Shown: in pieces, positions 33,870-44,528 of the stretch
Numbering within the stretch: the first letter of the stretch is position 1
Layout: each line of letters begins with the position of its first letter
Assembly: GCF_042477335.2 (NCBI RefSeq)
Contig: NC_091262.1
Span: 74,572,001 to 74,636,000, forward strand
Source: Ovis canadensis
Taxonomy: Eukaryota; Chordata; Mammalia; Artiodactyla; Bovidae
Length of the DNA stretch: 64,000 bases
Direction of reading: 5' to 3'
Notes under the pieces: generated by a model
What the model saw: the letters and a program-made list of their open reading frames with translations, nothing else
What the model was told of the DNA's origin: nothing
Database searches by the model: none
Made by a program: the position numbers and the translations under genes

Positions 33870-34935
33870 CATAAATATAATAGCAAAATGAAACATTTTC
33901 TTTATGTTAAACATTACAAAATATTTTAAGCAAGATAATTAGTTTGGGTACATATCCATGTGCTACAATCAGTTTCTTAGGCTTGTACCTGACTCTCATA
34001 CGTCACTGGCATTTTCAGAAGAATGTGTTTTTCTTTCAGTATGGTCCTATTATTTTGAATGGTCCCATATAATTGCCTGAATTATTTCTTCAAATTTTAT
34101 GGTTAATAAATTGAAATTAAGCACCTTCAATTGTCTCTTCTCTTGGGCCAGAATACATTTAATGAAGATGGTCTCTCTGCAGGTGTTGAGGTATCTGACA
34201 AATTCTGAATAAATTCTGCCAAGCAGAGGCTATTCTCAAGTCTGATACTTTGCATATGGAATTATGTAAATATTTCAACCCAGATATTTTCACAGGTGCT
34301 GTCTTTTTGCCTTAATTTGAGCTCCTTCAAGAAATATTTTTAGCACATTAGACTCTTCAAATAAGTTGTAGCTACTTAAAAGTTTTGAACGCTTTGTCAA
34401 ATTCAGATACAGAAAATTATGGGCTTTCTTATTTCATCTCATTTTTGTACAGAATATGAACTTCTCCAATTGAAAAATTCTTCCCACAAACTGAGATATT
34501 CCAAAGCTCATTATATAACTCAAAAATTAAATTTTCTGTGTCATTTGACCTCTCCTCACTTAGTTTGATCATTTTCTCCTTTCCTCCTTTGGCTATAAAT
34601 TTCAATTATTTTCTGCATAAAGCTTTATTTTCAATAACTATGCTCTGCTAAAAGCTCTAGAAGCTGTTGTTTGGTGCTCCATTCCTCACTGATTTAGAAC
34701 AAATTCAGCAAAAATTCTCAACTCTGCTATAACAAATAGTTTAATAACATTTTAGGGCACTTAGAGTCCACATCTTCTAAAATTGATTGATGAAGGACAG
34801 CAGAGAAAGAAAATACATGCTAAAGTTGTTTTTAATTCCTCATCAACTTCATCACAAAAGTTTGCAGTTCAGTAAGTCTGAACTACGAAACTTAACACTG
34901 CAAAACTTTGTAAATCTTGTCAACTATAATGAAAT
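33870..34935. other. AT-rich non-coding sequence
   Basis: No gene or ruminant repeat recognised. An old decayed insertion is possible (see rejected items). Confidence 0.5.
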
Positions 34936-35156
34936 TTGGGGCCTTCCCGGTGGCGCAGAAGAATCCACCTGCTAATGCAGGAGATGTGAGAGATGCAGGT
35001 TCGATCTCTGGGTTGGGAAGATCTCCTGAAGGAGGAAATGCCAACCCACTCCAGTATTCTCGCTTGGAAAATTCCATGGACAGAGGAGCCTGCCAGGTTA
35101 TAATCCATTGGGTCACAAAATCTCACACGACTGAGCAACTGAGCATGTACACACAC
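34936..35156 (+). repeat. Bov-tA SINE
   Basis: 'ggggccttcccggtggcgca' to 'cacacgactgagcaactgag'. Confidence 0.94.
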
Positions 35157-36187
35157 TTAATGAAACTTACATGCAATTACACATTGGGTCTGCACTGCAA
35201 CTTGTTGGAAGTACATTTCTGCTTCACTGGTCTCTTATTTTAGCAAGAGTATTGTTGTCTCTGTGACACTGGGCCCCACCAAAATGTGTGTGATCATCAG
35301 AAAAACACAACTTTCTTCCCAACGTGAACAATTTAAACTGAATTTAGAATAGCATTCACAAAATGTCCATTGTTTCACTTTGCCAGGGTGAACTTTCATA
35401 AGTTTTGGCTTTGATTCCATGAACTGGATTAAAAAATTGAATCGTGATTGAAATTGACTCATTTTTCTGTTGGAAGACAGTTATCAAACTGGCTCCGCTT
35501 CACTGCCTGTGGATTTCTTACGGAACTTTCTCACTAATCAGCTTTCACTTCTATTGTCGTGTGGGTCCAAGATAACATGATGCTGAAAATGAGCTGACTT
35601 AAAGAATACTTGTCTGCTCTAAGTGAAAAGTCATCCTTCCAGGGTGACCTATGACAGTATCTTCTGCAGTGATAAAGTGAAATTGATGTTTTCGGGCTGA
35701 TCTTTGAAAAATAACAGTTTCTGAAGTAGCAGCTTTGTGTTGGGTTTCCTTGCGGTCAGAAAAATCGCTAAAGGCCCCCTTTGTGATGTAAGCATCAATA
35801 CTTCGTGCAAGTTACATATTCATCATCAATTTCCCAGAGACAGAAGTTCAGGGCTTAAACTGTCATTAAACTTTTTTTGCTCATTGCTGCCAGAAGGGCT
35901 TATTGCTAAATTGAAAAGTATCACCAAATAACAAAATAAATATTTTGCTATGGATTTATGCCCTGAAATCAATGATGAAATAAGAGCATTCCTATTATTC
36001 TTTATGCTCTAGGTCAGAACTCTTTAAGCCGCCTCCTAACCCCTCACTTCCTGTGTCCTCTGCTGATGGGTCAGCTGGCAGCGTAGCAGCTGGTTCTCTT
36101 CTCTGCCTACACTCTCCCTTGGTGATTTCACCCAGTCCTGTGGCTTTAAATACCAAATACCATCCATGTGATTACAACTCCTAATGA

Positions 36188-36402
36188 TGGGGACTTCCCC
36201 GCTGGCCCAGTGGCTGACTCTGAGCTCCTAGTCTTTGAGTTTGAGGGGGTTTGATTTTGATCCCTGGTCAGGGAACTAGATCTTCCAAGCCACAGTTAAG
36301 AGTTTGCATGCCATAACTAAGATCGAAGATCCCTCGTGCCACAGCTAAGACTCAGTGAATCCAAATAATACAATAAATATTAAAAACAAAAACAAAAAAA
36401 CC
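36188..36402 (+). repeat. CHR-type tRNA-Glu SINE
   Basis: 'gacttccccgctggcccagt', 'ttgatccctggtcagggaac' and a tail with repeated 'aaaaac'. Confidence 0.9.
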
Positions 36403-36618
36403 ACTTCCCAAGGATGAGGATGTATCAGTCTCTCAAACTTGGTCTCTTGACACCAATCTTGTGTAGCTTACTACCTTGACATCCCCACCTGATGTCCAAC
36501 AGACAGCTCAGCCGCACATGTCCAAAGGTCAAGTCCTGACCGTTCCCCCAAAAAACTTGCCCTGTCTCCACTCCATCATCTCCAGCTCAGTTGATGGCAA
36601 TTTCATATTTCCAGGTTC

Positions 36619-37257
36619 AGTTCAGTTCAGTTCAGTCACTCAGTTGTGTCCAACTCTTTGCAACCCCATGGACTGTAGCATGCCAGGACTCCCTGTCCAT
36701 CACCAACTCCTGGAGTTTACCCAAACCCATGTCCATTGAGTCAGTGATGCCATCCAACCACCTCATCCTCTGTCGTCCCCTTCTCCTCCTGCTCTCAATC
36801 TTTCCCAGCATCATGGTCTTTTCAAATGAGTCAGCTCTTTGCATCAGCTGGCCAAAGTATTGGAGTTTCAGCTTCAACATCAGTTCTTCCAATGAACACC
36901 CAGGACTGATCTCCTTTAGGATGGACTGGTTGGATCTCCTTGCAGTCCAAGGGACTCTCAAGAGTCTTTTACAACACCACAGTTCAAAAGCATCAGTTCT
37001 TCGGCGCTCAGCTTTCTTTATAGTCCAACTCTCACATCCATACATGATCACTGGAAAAACCATAGCCTTGACTAGATGGACCTTTGTTGTCAAAGTAATG
37101 TCTCTGCTTTTTAATATGCTGTTTAGCTTGGTCATAACTTTCCTTCCAAGGGGTTAGCATCTTTTAATTTCATGGCTGCAGTCACCATCTACAGTGATTT
37201 GGGAGCCCAAGAAAATAAATTCAGCCACTGTTTCCACTGTTTCCCCATCTATTTGCC
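36619..37257 (-). mobile_element. BovB LINE 3' fragment with 12-bp target duplication
   Basis: The left end has four 'gttca' repeats. The minus strand encodes the BovB C-terminus ([42 protein letters not shown]) in an intact frame at 37135-36632. It is flanked by atttccaggttc at 36607-36618 and 37258-37269. Truncated at the 5' end, so not mobile by itself. Confidence 0.95.
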
Positions 37258-37444
37258 ATTTCCAGGTTCTCAGGCCCAAAATCTAGGCATCATGCAACCC
37301 CTCCTTTCTCATGACACATACTCAATTGGAAAATCGTGGTGGCCCTACCCTCGGAATATGTCTAAAGCCTGGCCACGGCTCATCGCCTCCACGGCTGCCC
37401 CTCCCGGGCTAACGAGTTTATTCACTGAGCTTCCTGTCACTGCC

Positions 37445-37580
37445 TCTCTCCTCCCATGAGGCTAGAAACATCTTGAGGGCAGGGCGGGTTGGCTGTTTGT
37501 TACTGCTCGTCCCAAATGCCTAGAATTGTGCCTGGCATGTAGTGGGTGCTCAGTACATACTTGTCCAGTGGATGAACGAA
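37445..37580 (+). repeat. L2-like LINE 3' end
   Basis: 'cttgagggcagggcgggttg', 'gcctggcatgtagtgggtgc' and 'ggatgaacgaatgg' fit the L2 3' end. Confidence 0.65.
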
Positions 37581-38029
37581 TGGAGGGACCCGTGGTTTTG
37601 ACCCAATGTGAATGGCGCAGCATGCGGCTTTCAGTGTCACAGCGAGAAGGTCGGATGAGGAAAGTCAGGCTCAGCGTCACAAAGCGATCACCTAAGTCTG
37701 CAGAGCCAAATAGACTCTCTGGAGATGAGCTGTCTTAGGCGGTATCTTGTGTTGGATACTGTGAGTTGTGCCCAGCTGAAGATCTCTCAAGCATCACTAA
37801 GGATAAGCAAGATGATAACAACAGTTAACAGGTAGCAAGTGCCTACGGAGAGCCGGAGACCATTTGAAGCGCTATGCATATGTTAGCTCATCCAAACGGG
37901 GGGAGGGTTTTTAGGTGTGAAGCCCCAGAAACTCCACACCTTCTACTATGGACTCCACCCTCTCCATCCTACTGGTTCCAATTCCAGTGGACCAGTATCT
38001 CCACTGGCCAGGTTTCTCCCTTGCTTCAT

Positions 38030-38162
38030 TCTGTCTTCAGCCATCAGCCACTGTCTCCTGTCTACTTAGATGGTGAGCACTTTCAGGGGGCTGGGCCCTG
38101 TATCTCCAGTGCCTGGCAAAGTACTGGCACAACGTAGGTGCTCATTAAATATTTGTTGCGCT
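38030..38162 (+). repeat. L2-like LINE 3' end
   Basis: 'ctccagtgcctggcaaagta' and 'aggtgctcattaaatatttg' fit the L2 3' end. Confidence 0.6.
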
Positions 38163-38194
38163 GCTAATCATAATAGCATGGTTGTAAATAAGAC

Positions 38195-38400
38195 TCATCC
38201 TCCCCTTCCACTGAGTGCTTCCTCTAAGCCAGGCGATCAGGTCAGGTATTCCATAGATACAGTTCTTGACATAATCCCACAAGAAGGATACAATTAGCTC
38301 CAATTTTCAAAAAGGAAAATAAAACTCAGGGGGTCTAAGTGGCCCACAACACATGGTTGTGTCAGGATTTGAACTTGGGGCTCAAAGCCTTGGTCGTCTT
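38195..38400 (+). repeat. MIR-like SINE
   Basis: 'tgagtgcttcctctaagcca' and 'aggatttgaacttgggg' with central loss; diverged MIR. Confidence 0.5.
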
Positions 38401-38443
38401 TTCCTTTATACTCAGAGTTGGCAAGCTTTTTCTCTAAGGGAAA

Positions 38444-38661
38444 AGTGAAAGTGTTAGTCAGTAGTTGCTCAGTCTTGCCCGACTCTCTGAGACTCCATGA
38501 GCTATAGCCCACCAGGCTCCTCTGTCCATGGAATTCTCCAGGTAAGAATACTGGAGTGGATAGCCATTCCCTCCTCCAGGGGATCTTCCTGACCCAGGGC
38601 TCAAACCCTGGTCTCCTGCATTGCAGGTGGATTCTTTACCATCTGAGTCACTAGCAAAGCT
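38444..38661 (-). repeat. Bov-tA SINE
   Basis: Reverse copy from 'gtgaaagtgttagtcagtag' to 'accatctgagtcactagc'. It lies 320 bases upstream of the BDKRB1 coding exon. Confidence 0.95.
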
Positions 38662-38714
38662 CTAAGGGAATGGATGATTAATATTTGCAGGCCAAATGGC
38701 CACTGTGGCAGCCA

Positions 38715-38825
38715 CTCAACTCTGCACACCCATGGCTGATTCATGTCAATGTATGGCAAAAACCACTACAATATTGTAAAGTAATTAGCCTCCAATTAAA
38801 ATAAATTAATTAATTTACAAAACTT
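38715..38825 (+). repeat. L1 3' end
   Basis: 'acacccatggctgattcatg', 'atattgtaaagtaattagcc' and an A/T-rich tail, typical of ruminant L1 3' ends. It ends about 145 bases before the BDKRB1 coding exon acceptor. Confidence 0.8.
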
Positions 38826-38980
38826 CTGCTAGTGTAACACAAAATGTAAATGATTGGGTGTGGCCATGTGCCTATAAAACTTCATTTTCCAAAACCGGAG
38901 GCAGGCTGGATAGGTTGCGGATTAGAGTAGGCTGCCTCCTGCGTGATGCTCTGCGTACTGTTCCTCGCAGGTCACCGTGA

Positions 38981-40042
38981 ATGGCGTCCTGGGCCCTCCT
39001 GGAGCTCCAGACTCCCAACCAGAGCCAGCCCCTGTCCCTGAACGCCACGTCCTGTGACGAAGCTTGGGAAGCCTGGGCCCTGCTGCACCGAGTGTTGCCC
39101 ACCTGCATCCTCTCCATCTGCCTCTGCGGGCTGCTGGGGAACCTCTTCGTGCTATCCGTCTTCCTCGTGGCCCGACGGCGTCTGAACGCGGCTGAAATCT
39201 ACCTGGCCAACCTGGCGGCTTCTGACCTTGTGTTCGTCTTGGGCTTGCCCTTCTGGGCGGAGAACATCCGGAATGAATTCAACTGGCCTTTCGGAGTGCT
39301 CCTTTGCCGCCTGGTCAACGGCGTCATCAAGGCCAACCTCTTCATCAGCATCTTCCTGGTCGTGGCCATCAGCCAGGACCGCTACTGTGCACTGGTGTAT
39401 CCCATGGCCAGCCGGAGGCGGCGGCGGCGGCTGTGGGCCCAGGGCACCTGTCTGCTCATCTGGGCCGTGGGGGCCCTCCTGAGTCTCCCCACGTTCCTGC
39501 TGCGCTCCATCAAGGCTGTGCCGGAGTTGAATGTCTCCGCCTGTGTGCTGCGGTACCCCCACGACGCCTGGCCCTTTGCAAGGATGGTGGAGTTAACCCT
39601 GCTGAGTTTTCTCCTCCCCTTGGCTGCAATCGTTTTCTTCAACTATCGCATCTTGGCAGCCCTGCGGGGGAGGCGGGAGATCAGCAGGACGAGGTGTGGA
39701 GGGCCCAGGGATGATGGTAGGACCACCGCCCTGATCCTCACCCTCGTGTCTGCCTTCCTGCTCTGCTGGGCACCCTACCACTTCTTTGCCTTCCTGGAAT
39801 TTCTGTTCCAGGTGAGGGCTGTCAGAGGCTGCTTCTGGGAGAATTTCATCGATCTGGGCCTGCAGTGTGCCAACTTCTTTGCTTTCGTCAACAGCTGCCT
39901 GAATCCAGTGATTTATGTCTTTTGGGGCCAGCTTTTCAGAACCAAAGTCTGGGAACTTTATAAACAATGCATTCCTGGGAGTCTGACTCCTGTAGCCTCG
40001 TCTCATAGGAAAGAGATCCTCCAACTTTTCTGGAGGCATTAA
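38981..40042 (+). CDS. BDKRB1: BDKRB1: bradykinin receptor B1 (complete coding exon, 353 aa)
   Basis: This is the complete coding sequence of the B1 kinin receptor, a Gq/Gi-coupled class A GPCR for des-Arg9-bradykinin and des-Arg10-kallidin. In the family it is induced by inflammation and resists desensitisation. The ATG sits 10 bases after a splice acceptor (ttcctcgcag ends 38970), as expected for a gene whose upstream exons are non-coding. Length is 353 residues, equal to human. Landmarks: N-glycosylation sequons N13, N21 and N184; disulfide cysteines C109 and C188; DRY at 133-135; K117 in TM3, equivalent to the human lysine that selects des-Arg ligands; CWAP at 262-265; NPVIY at 308-312; proximal tail cysteine C330. 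The tail is short and lacks the Ser/Thr-rich cluster of B2, as usual. The one oddity is six consecutive arginines (145-150) in intracellular loop 2, partly from CGG repeats. The frame is intact, with TAA at 40040-40042. Confidence 0.98.
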   Translation: MASWALLELQTPNQSQPLSLNATSCDEAWEAWALLHRVLPTCILSICLCGLLGNLFVLSVFLVARRRLNAAEIYLANLAASDLVFVLGLPFWAENIRNEFNWPFGVLLCRLVNGVIKANLFISIFLVVAISQDRYCALVYPMASRRRRRRLWAQGTCLLIWAVGALLSLPTFLLRSIKAVPELNVSACVLRYPHDAWPFARMVELTLLSFLLPLAAIVFFNYRILAALRGRREISRTRCGGPRDDGRTTALILTLVSAFLLCWAPYHFFAFLEFLFQVRAVRGCFWENFIDLGLQCANFFAFVNSCLNPVIYVFWGQLFRTKVWELYKQCIPGSLTPVASSHRKEILQLFWRH

Positions 40043-40092
40043 CACAGCGGGGAGCCAGGAAGTGTGGCTTCCTTATCCATTGTTACTGACAT

Positions 40093-40098
40093 CATAAA
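40093..40098 (+). terminator. BDKRB1: Candidate variant poly(A) signal CATAAA of BDKRB1
   Basis: It lies about 50 bases after the BDKRB1 stop in the context gacatCATAAAtac. The human transcript, as I recall it, has AATAAA at this place, so this looks like a one-base weakened ancestral signal. A BovB piece begins directly after it. Confidence 0.4.
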
Positions 40099-40099
40099 T

Positions 40100-40266
40100 A
40101 CGGAGAAGGGGGCAACAGAGGGTGAGATGGTTGGATGACATCACCGATTCAATGGACATGAGTTTGCGCAAACTCTGGGAGTTGGCGAGGGACGGGGAGG
40201 CCTGGTGCGCTGCAATCCCTTCTGTCACAAAGAGTCGGACATGACTTAGTGACTTAACAGCGACAG
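40100..40266 (+). repeat. BovB LINE 3' fragment in the BDKRB1 3' flank
   Basis: 'gggtgagatggttggatgac', 'ttcaatggacatgagtttgc' and 'agtcggacatgacttagtga'. It begins directly after the CATAAA hexamer. Confidence 0.92.
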
Positions 40267-40267
40267 T

Positions 40268-40722
40268 AGACTGAATGATCCCCCTCATCACCCCCGCACA
40301 TAACCAGGACCTCTTCCCTAGAGCCTGGGAAAGTCTATGTGGTAATGGGGGCTTTGCAGGCATGATTAAGCTAAGGATCTTGAGATGAGGAGGTTACCCT
40401 GGGCTATTTGGATGAGTCTAGTATCATCACAAAGTTCTTTACAAAGGGCAGGCAGAAGTGTCCAAGTCAGAGAAGGTTGGAAGGATGCAATGAAGGGGCC
40501 ACAAGCCAAGGACTGCAGGTGCCCTGTAGAGGATGAAATGGCAGGGAAATGGACTCTCCCTGGAGCCTCCAGCAGGAACCAGCTGTGCTGACCTCCTGAC
40601 TGCAGCCCAGTGACACTACTTTGGAGGCCTGACCTCCAGAACCGGAAGATAATAAATCTGTGTTGTTTTTAATAAGTCACCGAGTTTATGGTTAATTTGT
40701 CACAGCGGTAGGAAACAAATTT
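40268..40722 (+). repeat. MLT1-type (MaLR) LTR
   Basis: 'tgagatgaggaggttaccct', 'gccacaagccaaggactgca', 'ggagcctccagcaggaacca', 'gacctccagaaccggaagat' and 'gttaatttgtcacagcggta'. Ancient LTR without internal genes. Confidence 0.85.
40651..40656 (+). terminator. AATAAA inside MLT1-type LTR downstream of BDKRB1
   Basis: This canonical hexamer sits in an ancient MaLR LTR (context gataataaatctgtgttg), about 610 bases after the BDKRB1 stop and on the same strand. It could serve as an alternative transcript end. Confidence 0.4.
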
Positions 40723-41011
40723 CCAATAAGCATCTCTTACTGCCATTCCAACTGTCCTTCCAAAATGTTCTAGGTTAACTACCAGGAACAGAGAGATGAT
40801 ATAGCTAGAGATCCTATCTGCAAGGAACTTACGGAGATCAAAATAATTACAGTATAAAAAAAGTAAATGAGAAATCGTGTACAGGTGACACAAACCCGTG
40901 CCCAGGGCGTTCAGAGGGAAGGAGGATGGGCTCCTTCCAGCATCGCCAAAATAGAGGTTGCCAAGGGAGTAAACGGTGAGCCGAGTTTGACAAGGGGTAG
41001 ACTCTGGTACG

Positions 41012-41203
41012 GGCTTCCCTGGTGGCTCAGCAGATGCAGGAGACGCAAGAGATGCAGGTTCGATCGCTGTGTCAGGAAGATCCCCTGGAGGAGAAAATGG
41101 CAACTCACTGCAGTATTCTTGCCTGGGGAATTCCATGGATAGAGGAGCCTGGAGGGCTACCAGTCCGTGGGGTCACAAAAGAGTCGGACATGAGTAATCG
41201 ACT
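41012..41203 (+). repeat. Bov-tA SINE
   Basis: 'gggcttccctggtggctcag' to 'agagtcggacatgagtaatc', with a deletion in the head. Confidence 0.94.
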
Positions 41204-41751
41204 AAACCACAACAGGAACCTGGTACATGGAGAGAGGGAGGCAGAACCGGGACACACAGGTAGAAAGCGCGGGCTGCGGGTGAAAGAATGCTTCCGTGCC
41301 CTTCTTGCTGCCAGGATCCCACTGGTGACTCTGAGAGGATCTGCCTTCCAGGAGCCCAAGGCAACAGGGATGAGAGTTAGGAGAGTGTCACAGAGCGGGA
41401 GCATCTGCTGTCAGGTGAGAACACACAGAAGGGGCGTCCAGCCTCGGGGGCGGGGAGGGAGCCATCCAGAGGGGCTTCCTGGAGGAAGAGACCTAAAATC
41501 CCCAAAAGACAAGCAAAACGGGGAAAAGGAGTGCTCTCGAGAAAAGAAACAAATCAGACCCAGAGGCAGGAGGGTTCACAGGTTAAGAGGGAGGAAGAAA
41601 GAAGGAAGGACGAGGCTGCCAGGGAGGGATTTGAGGTGTGAGGAGAAGCAGGTGTTGGGAGGATCTCTGATGGTCAAGGGCAGGAGGGAAGCATGGAGGT
41701 GTTTCAGGGGCTGTGAGCGCCTGGCTGGAGGTATGCATTTTTGCTAGATGA

Positions 41752-42038
41752 TCATTTTGTTTGTTTGTTTGGTTCTGGCCCTGCTGGTCTTCATTGCTGC
41801 TCTAGGGCTCTCTCTAGTTGCGGCAAGCAGGAGCTCCTCGCTAGCTGGAGTGCACGGCTGCTCGTGGCAGCGGCTCCTCTTGCTGTGGAGCACAGGCTCT
41901 GGAGTGAGCAGCCTCTGTAGTTGTGGTTCACGGGTGTGGCTACATCTCTGCACGTGGGATCTTCCCGGATCAGGGGTGGAGTCTGTGACCTCTGCGTTGG
42001 CAGGTAAACTCTTAACCACTGGACCATCAGGGAGCCCA
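41752..42038 (-). repeat. CHR-1-type tRNA-Glu SINE (long form)
   Basis: The 'tttgt' repeats are the reversed A-rich tail. 'ctctctctagttgcggcaag' is the body and 'ggaccatcagggagccc' the head. Confidence 0.93.
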
Positions 42039-42390
42039 CATGCATTTCTTATGTGAATTAATCACTCTGGCCAAGCTCAGTGGGCCCAGGTATGGCAGAT
42101 AGTGGACTGCTCCAGGGGTGGGATTTGTCAGATGAGCAGCCATCGTTTAAGGGTGTTGGGGATTTGGGTGGTACTATGGAAAATGGCTAAATTAGGGAAG
42201 CAAATGAACATAGGAGATGAGGGAAGCAGAGTGATGCTGATGTGGTTAAAGGGCAGGGGTTAAAGGGAGCATCCAGAGCAAGATAGAAGCAAGAAAAATA
42301 GGAGGTTGTGGCCACAGAGTAGGAAGGTTTGCACTGAGCGTTCCACAGGTGGGGCCACCCCAGGAGAGCACGGGATCAAGGGTGGCCACG

Positions 42391-42677
42391 CGGGCCCCCT
42401 GGTGGCTCAGTGATAAAGAATCCGCCTCCCAGTTGGGGGACACTGGTTTGACCCCTGATCTAGGAAGGTCTCACCTGCCGCGGGGCAGCAAAGCCAGGGA
42501 GCCGCACCTAGGAGCCCACGCGCCCCAGAACCCTTCCTCTGCGACAACAGAAGCCGCCGCAGTGGGGAGCCCGTGCACCGCAGCTACAGAGGAGCCCCCA
42601 CTCGCTGCAACTAGAGAAAAAGCCCGCACAGCAGCAAGGGCCCTGCACAGCCAACAATTAAATAAGTAAATAAACTT
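42391..42677 (+). repeat. CHR-1-type tRNA-Glu SINE (long form)
   Basis: 'ccccctggtggctcagtgat', 'gcccacgcgccccagaaccc', 'cgctgcaactagagaaaaag' and an 'aataagtaaataaac' tail. See the related copy at 44291. Confidence 0.94.
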
Positions 42678-42699
42678 TAATGGAGTCTGCTAATTAAGA

Positions 42700-42921
42700 C
42701 TTCCCTGGTGGCTCAGACGGTAAAGCATCTCCCTACAATGCGGGAGAACTGGGTTCAATCCCTGGGTCGGGAAGATCTCCTGCAGAAGGAAATGGCAACC
42801 CACTCCAGGATTCTTGCCTGGAGAATCCCATGGATGGAGGAGCCTGGTAGGCTACAGTCCATGGGGTCGCAAAGAGTTGGACACAGCTGAGTGACTTCAT
42901 TTTCACTTTTCACTTTCATTA
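42700..42921 (+). repeat. Bov-tA SINE with target duplication
   Basis: 'cttccctggtggctcagacg' to 'ttttcactttcat', flanked by taattaaga copies on each side. Confidence 0.95.
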
Positions 42922-44290
42922 ATTAAGATAAGGCAGTCAAAGACCAGTGAGGTGGGGGGTGGGCAGTCAGGCAGGCAAGGTGCTGGAAGGACCTGGGGAG
43001 GAGAGGTCAGTGGGCCCGGTGCCAAAGACAGTCTCCAAGGAAGGGCTGGGGAGAGGGGATCTCTCCTGCTGCACGAGAAGGGCCCGTCCTCATGGGACAT
43101 CAAAGAAGACCCAGGTTCATTCAGGAAATGGCAAGGAGGCAGTGTTCCTGGAGCCCGGTGATGGAGAGGCAGGCAGGGGCTGGGCTGCCAGACACCTACG
43201 CCATCAGGGACAACCCTTTGATCTGCGGCCCAGCTCCTGTCGGCTTCCTGGAGAGGAGAGAGAGGTTCAGGGGGCCTGCATTTAGGTCAACAGGCAGGAT
43301 CCCGCCTCCCCACATATCTACTCTGGACCAGGGGGTGTTTGACAGATATTTAAATTCCATAAAAAGTCCCCACCCTCGGGCTTCGCTTGAGCACTTGGAA
43401 GCTCTTGCAGTGCAGAGTCTGCACTCTTGTTCATTCAGCTAATGTCTATTAAGCATCTGCTGTGGCCAGGTGCTTAAGGCAGGATCTGAAGCAGGAGACA
43501 AGGCCGAGACACAGCCTGGTCCTCTTAGGGCTGACCTCCTGGGGCTTCCCCAGGACATCAATTCTTTGGAGCTGGGTAGCAGTGCTGCTGCCAACAGGCA
43601 GGCCCCCTCCCCAGGGGAGGAGGCTGGACTCAGCCAGCTTGCTTGACTCCAATGCAGTGTAGTTTCTGAGCCCCTGCATAGGACCCAGTGAGCAAAGCCC
43701 CAACAGCATAGTGGCCAGAATGGACAGAAGCATCCAGGCAGGAAGGGAGAGCTGAAAAGAGAAAATAAGACCCAGTCTCTTGTGCACAGATTCCAACATG
43801 TCCTCTACCCTTCTTTCTTGGGCCCTTCTTTAAAGTTGCGGCTTCAAAAATCCTGACAGGGCTCACGAAAAACAATCCCACATGCTATGGAAGAGCGTGC
43901 TGGCCTGAGAAGTCACGGCATTGCTCGTTGACCTGAAGTTCAACAGCAGACGGTCAACACGGGCTCTGATAAGCACACAGATGATTTATGGGATGCCTGT
44001 CACATTAACCAAAGCACAGTGCTCGCTCCTACAGCTGGGGAGCTGTAGGCCACCCCACCATAAGAATTCTGTTGTCCTTCTGCTGGGAAGGTCAATTACT
44101 CATTTGCAGGTAGAAAAATTCCTACCTTAGTTAAAAGGATCGATGTTGAGGGAGAAATGAATATTTCTGAGTTCCCATGGCTCTTGTTGACGTGCTCGCC
44201 TTGGGTATTTCACACCTGGGTCCAGGCCCAGGCTCACCTTATAGAGCTCACACCTGGCATGGCCGGATGAATCAGCCATTCATCTGGTGG
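42922..44290. other. Intergenic, no gene recognised
   Basis: Unique sequence with overlapping open frames on both strands and no recognisable domain or splice logic. Confidence 0.55.
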
Positions 44291-44528
44291 GGTTTATCAC
44301 TGGTGGCTCAGCCAATGCAGGGGACACTGGCTCAATCCCTGATCAAGGAAGATCAGGCAACTAGGGGTGCACGTGCCCCAGAACCCGTGCTCTGTAATAA
44401 CAGAAGCCGCTGCAGTGAGAAGCCAGCACATCGCAGCTAGAGAGGAGCCCCATTCGCTGCAACTAGAGGAAAAGCCCGCACAGAAAAAGACCCAGCACAG
44501 TCAAAAATTAATTAAGTAAATAAAAGTT
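44291..44528 (+). repeat. CHR-1-type tRNA-Glu SINE (long form)
   Basis: 'cactggtggctcagccaatg', 'gtgccccagaacccgtgctc' and 'cgctgcaactagaggaaaag', with tail 'aagtaaataaaag'. Closest relative in the window is at 42391. Confidence 0.93.

Larger units (their letters stand above)
29425..38970 (+). other. BDKRB1: Presumed BDKRB1 5' intronic region
   Basis: If the exon 1 candidate at 29.34-29.42 kb is right, this is intronic and should hold a small non-coding exon 2, which I could not locate. It is interrupted by several SINEs and a BovB element. The AT-rich 29.5-30.8 kb and 33.9-35.9 kb parts show no coding frame. Confidence 0.4.

Noticed and set aside
33940-35935. Possible remnant of a hAT transposase-derived gene on the minus strand
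   Set aside because: A few short stretches in different frames faintly resemble hAT C-terminal motifs. They need many frame changes, and I could not align them convincingly. A translated search against ZBED/hAT proteins would decide it.
39152-40045. Minus-strand open frames over BDKRB1
   Set aside because: Antisense shadows of the BDKRB1 coding exon without independent support.
41022-41747. 241-codon open frame at 41.0-41.7 kb
   Set aside because: It starts inside a Bov-tA SINE and continues into purine-rich unique DNA; no domain.
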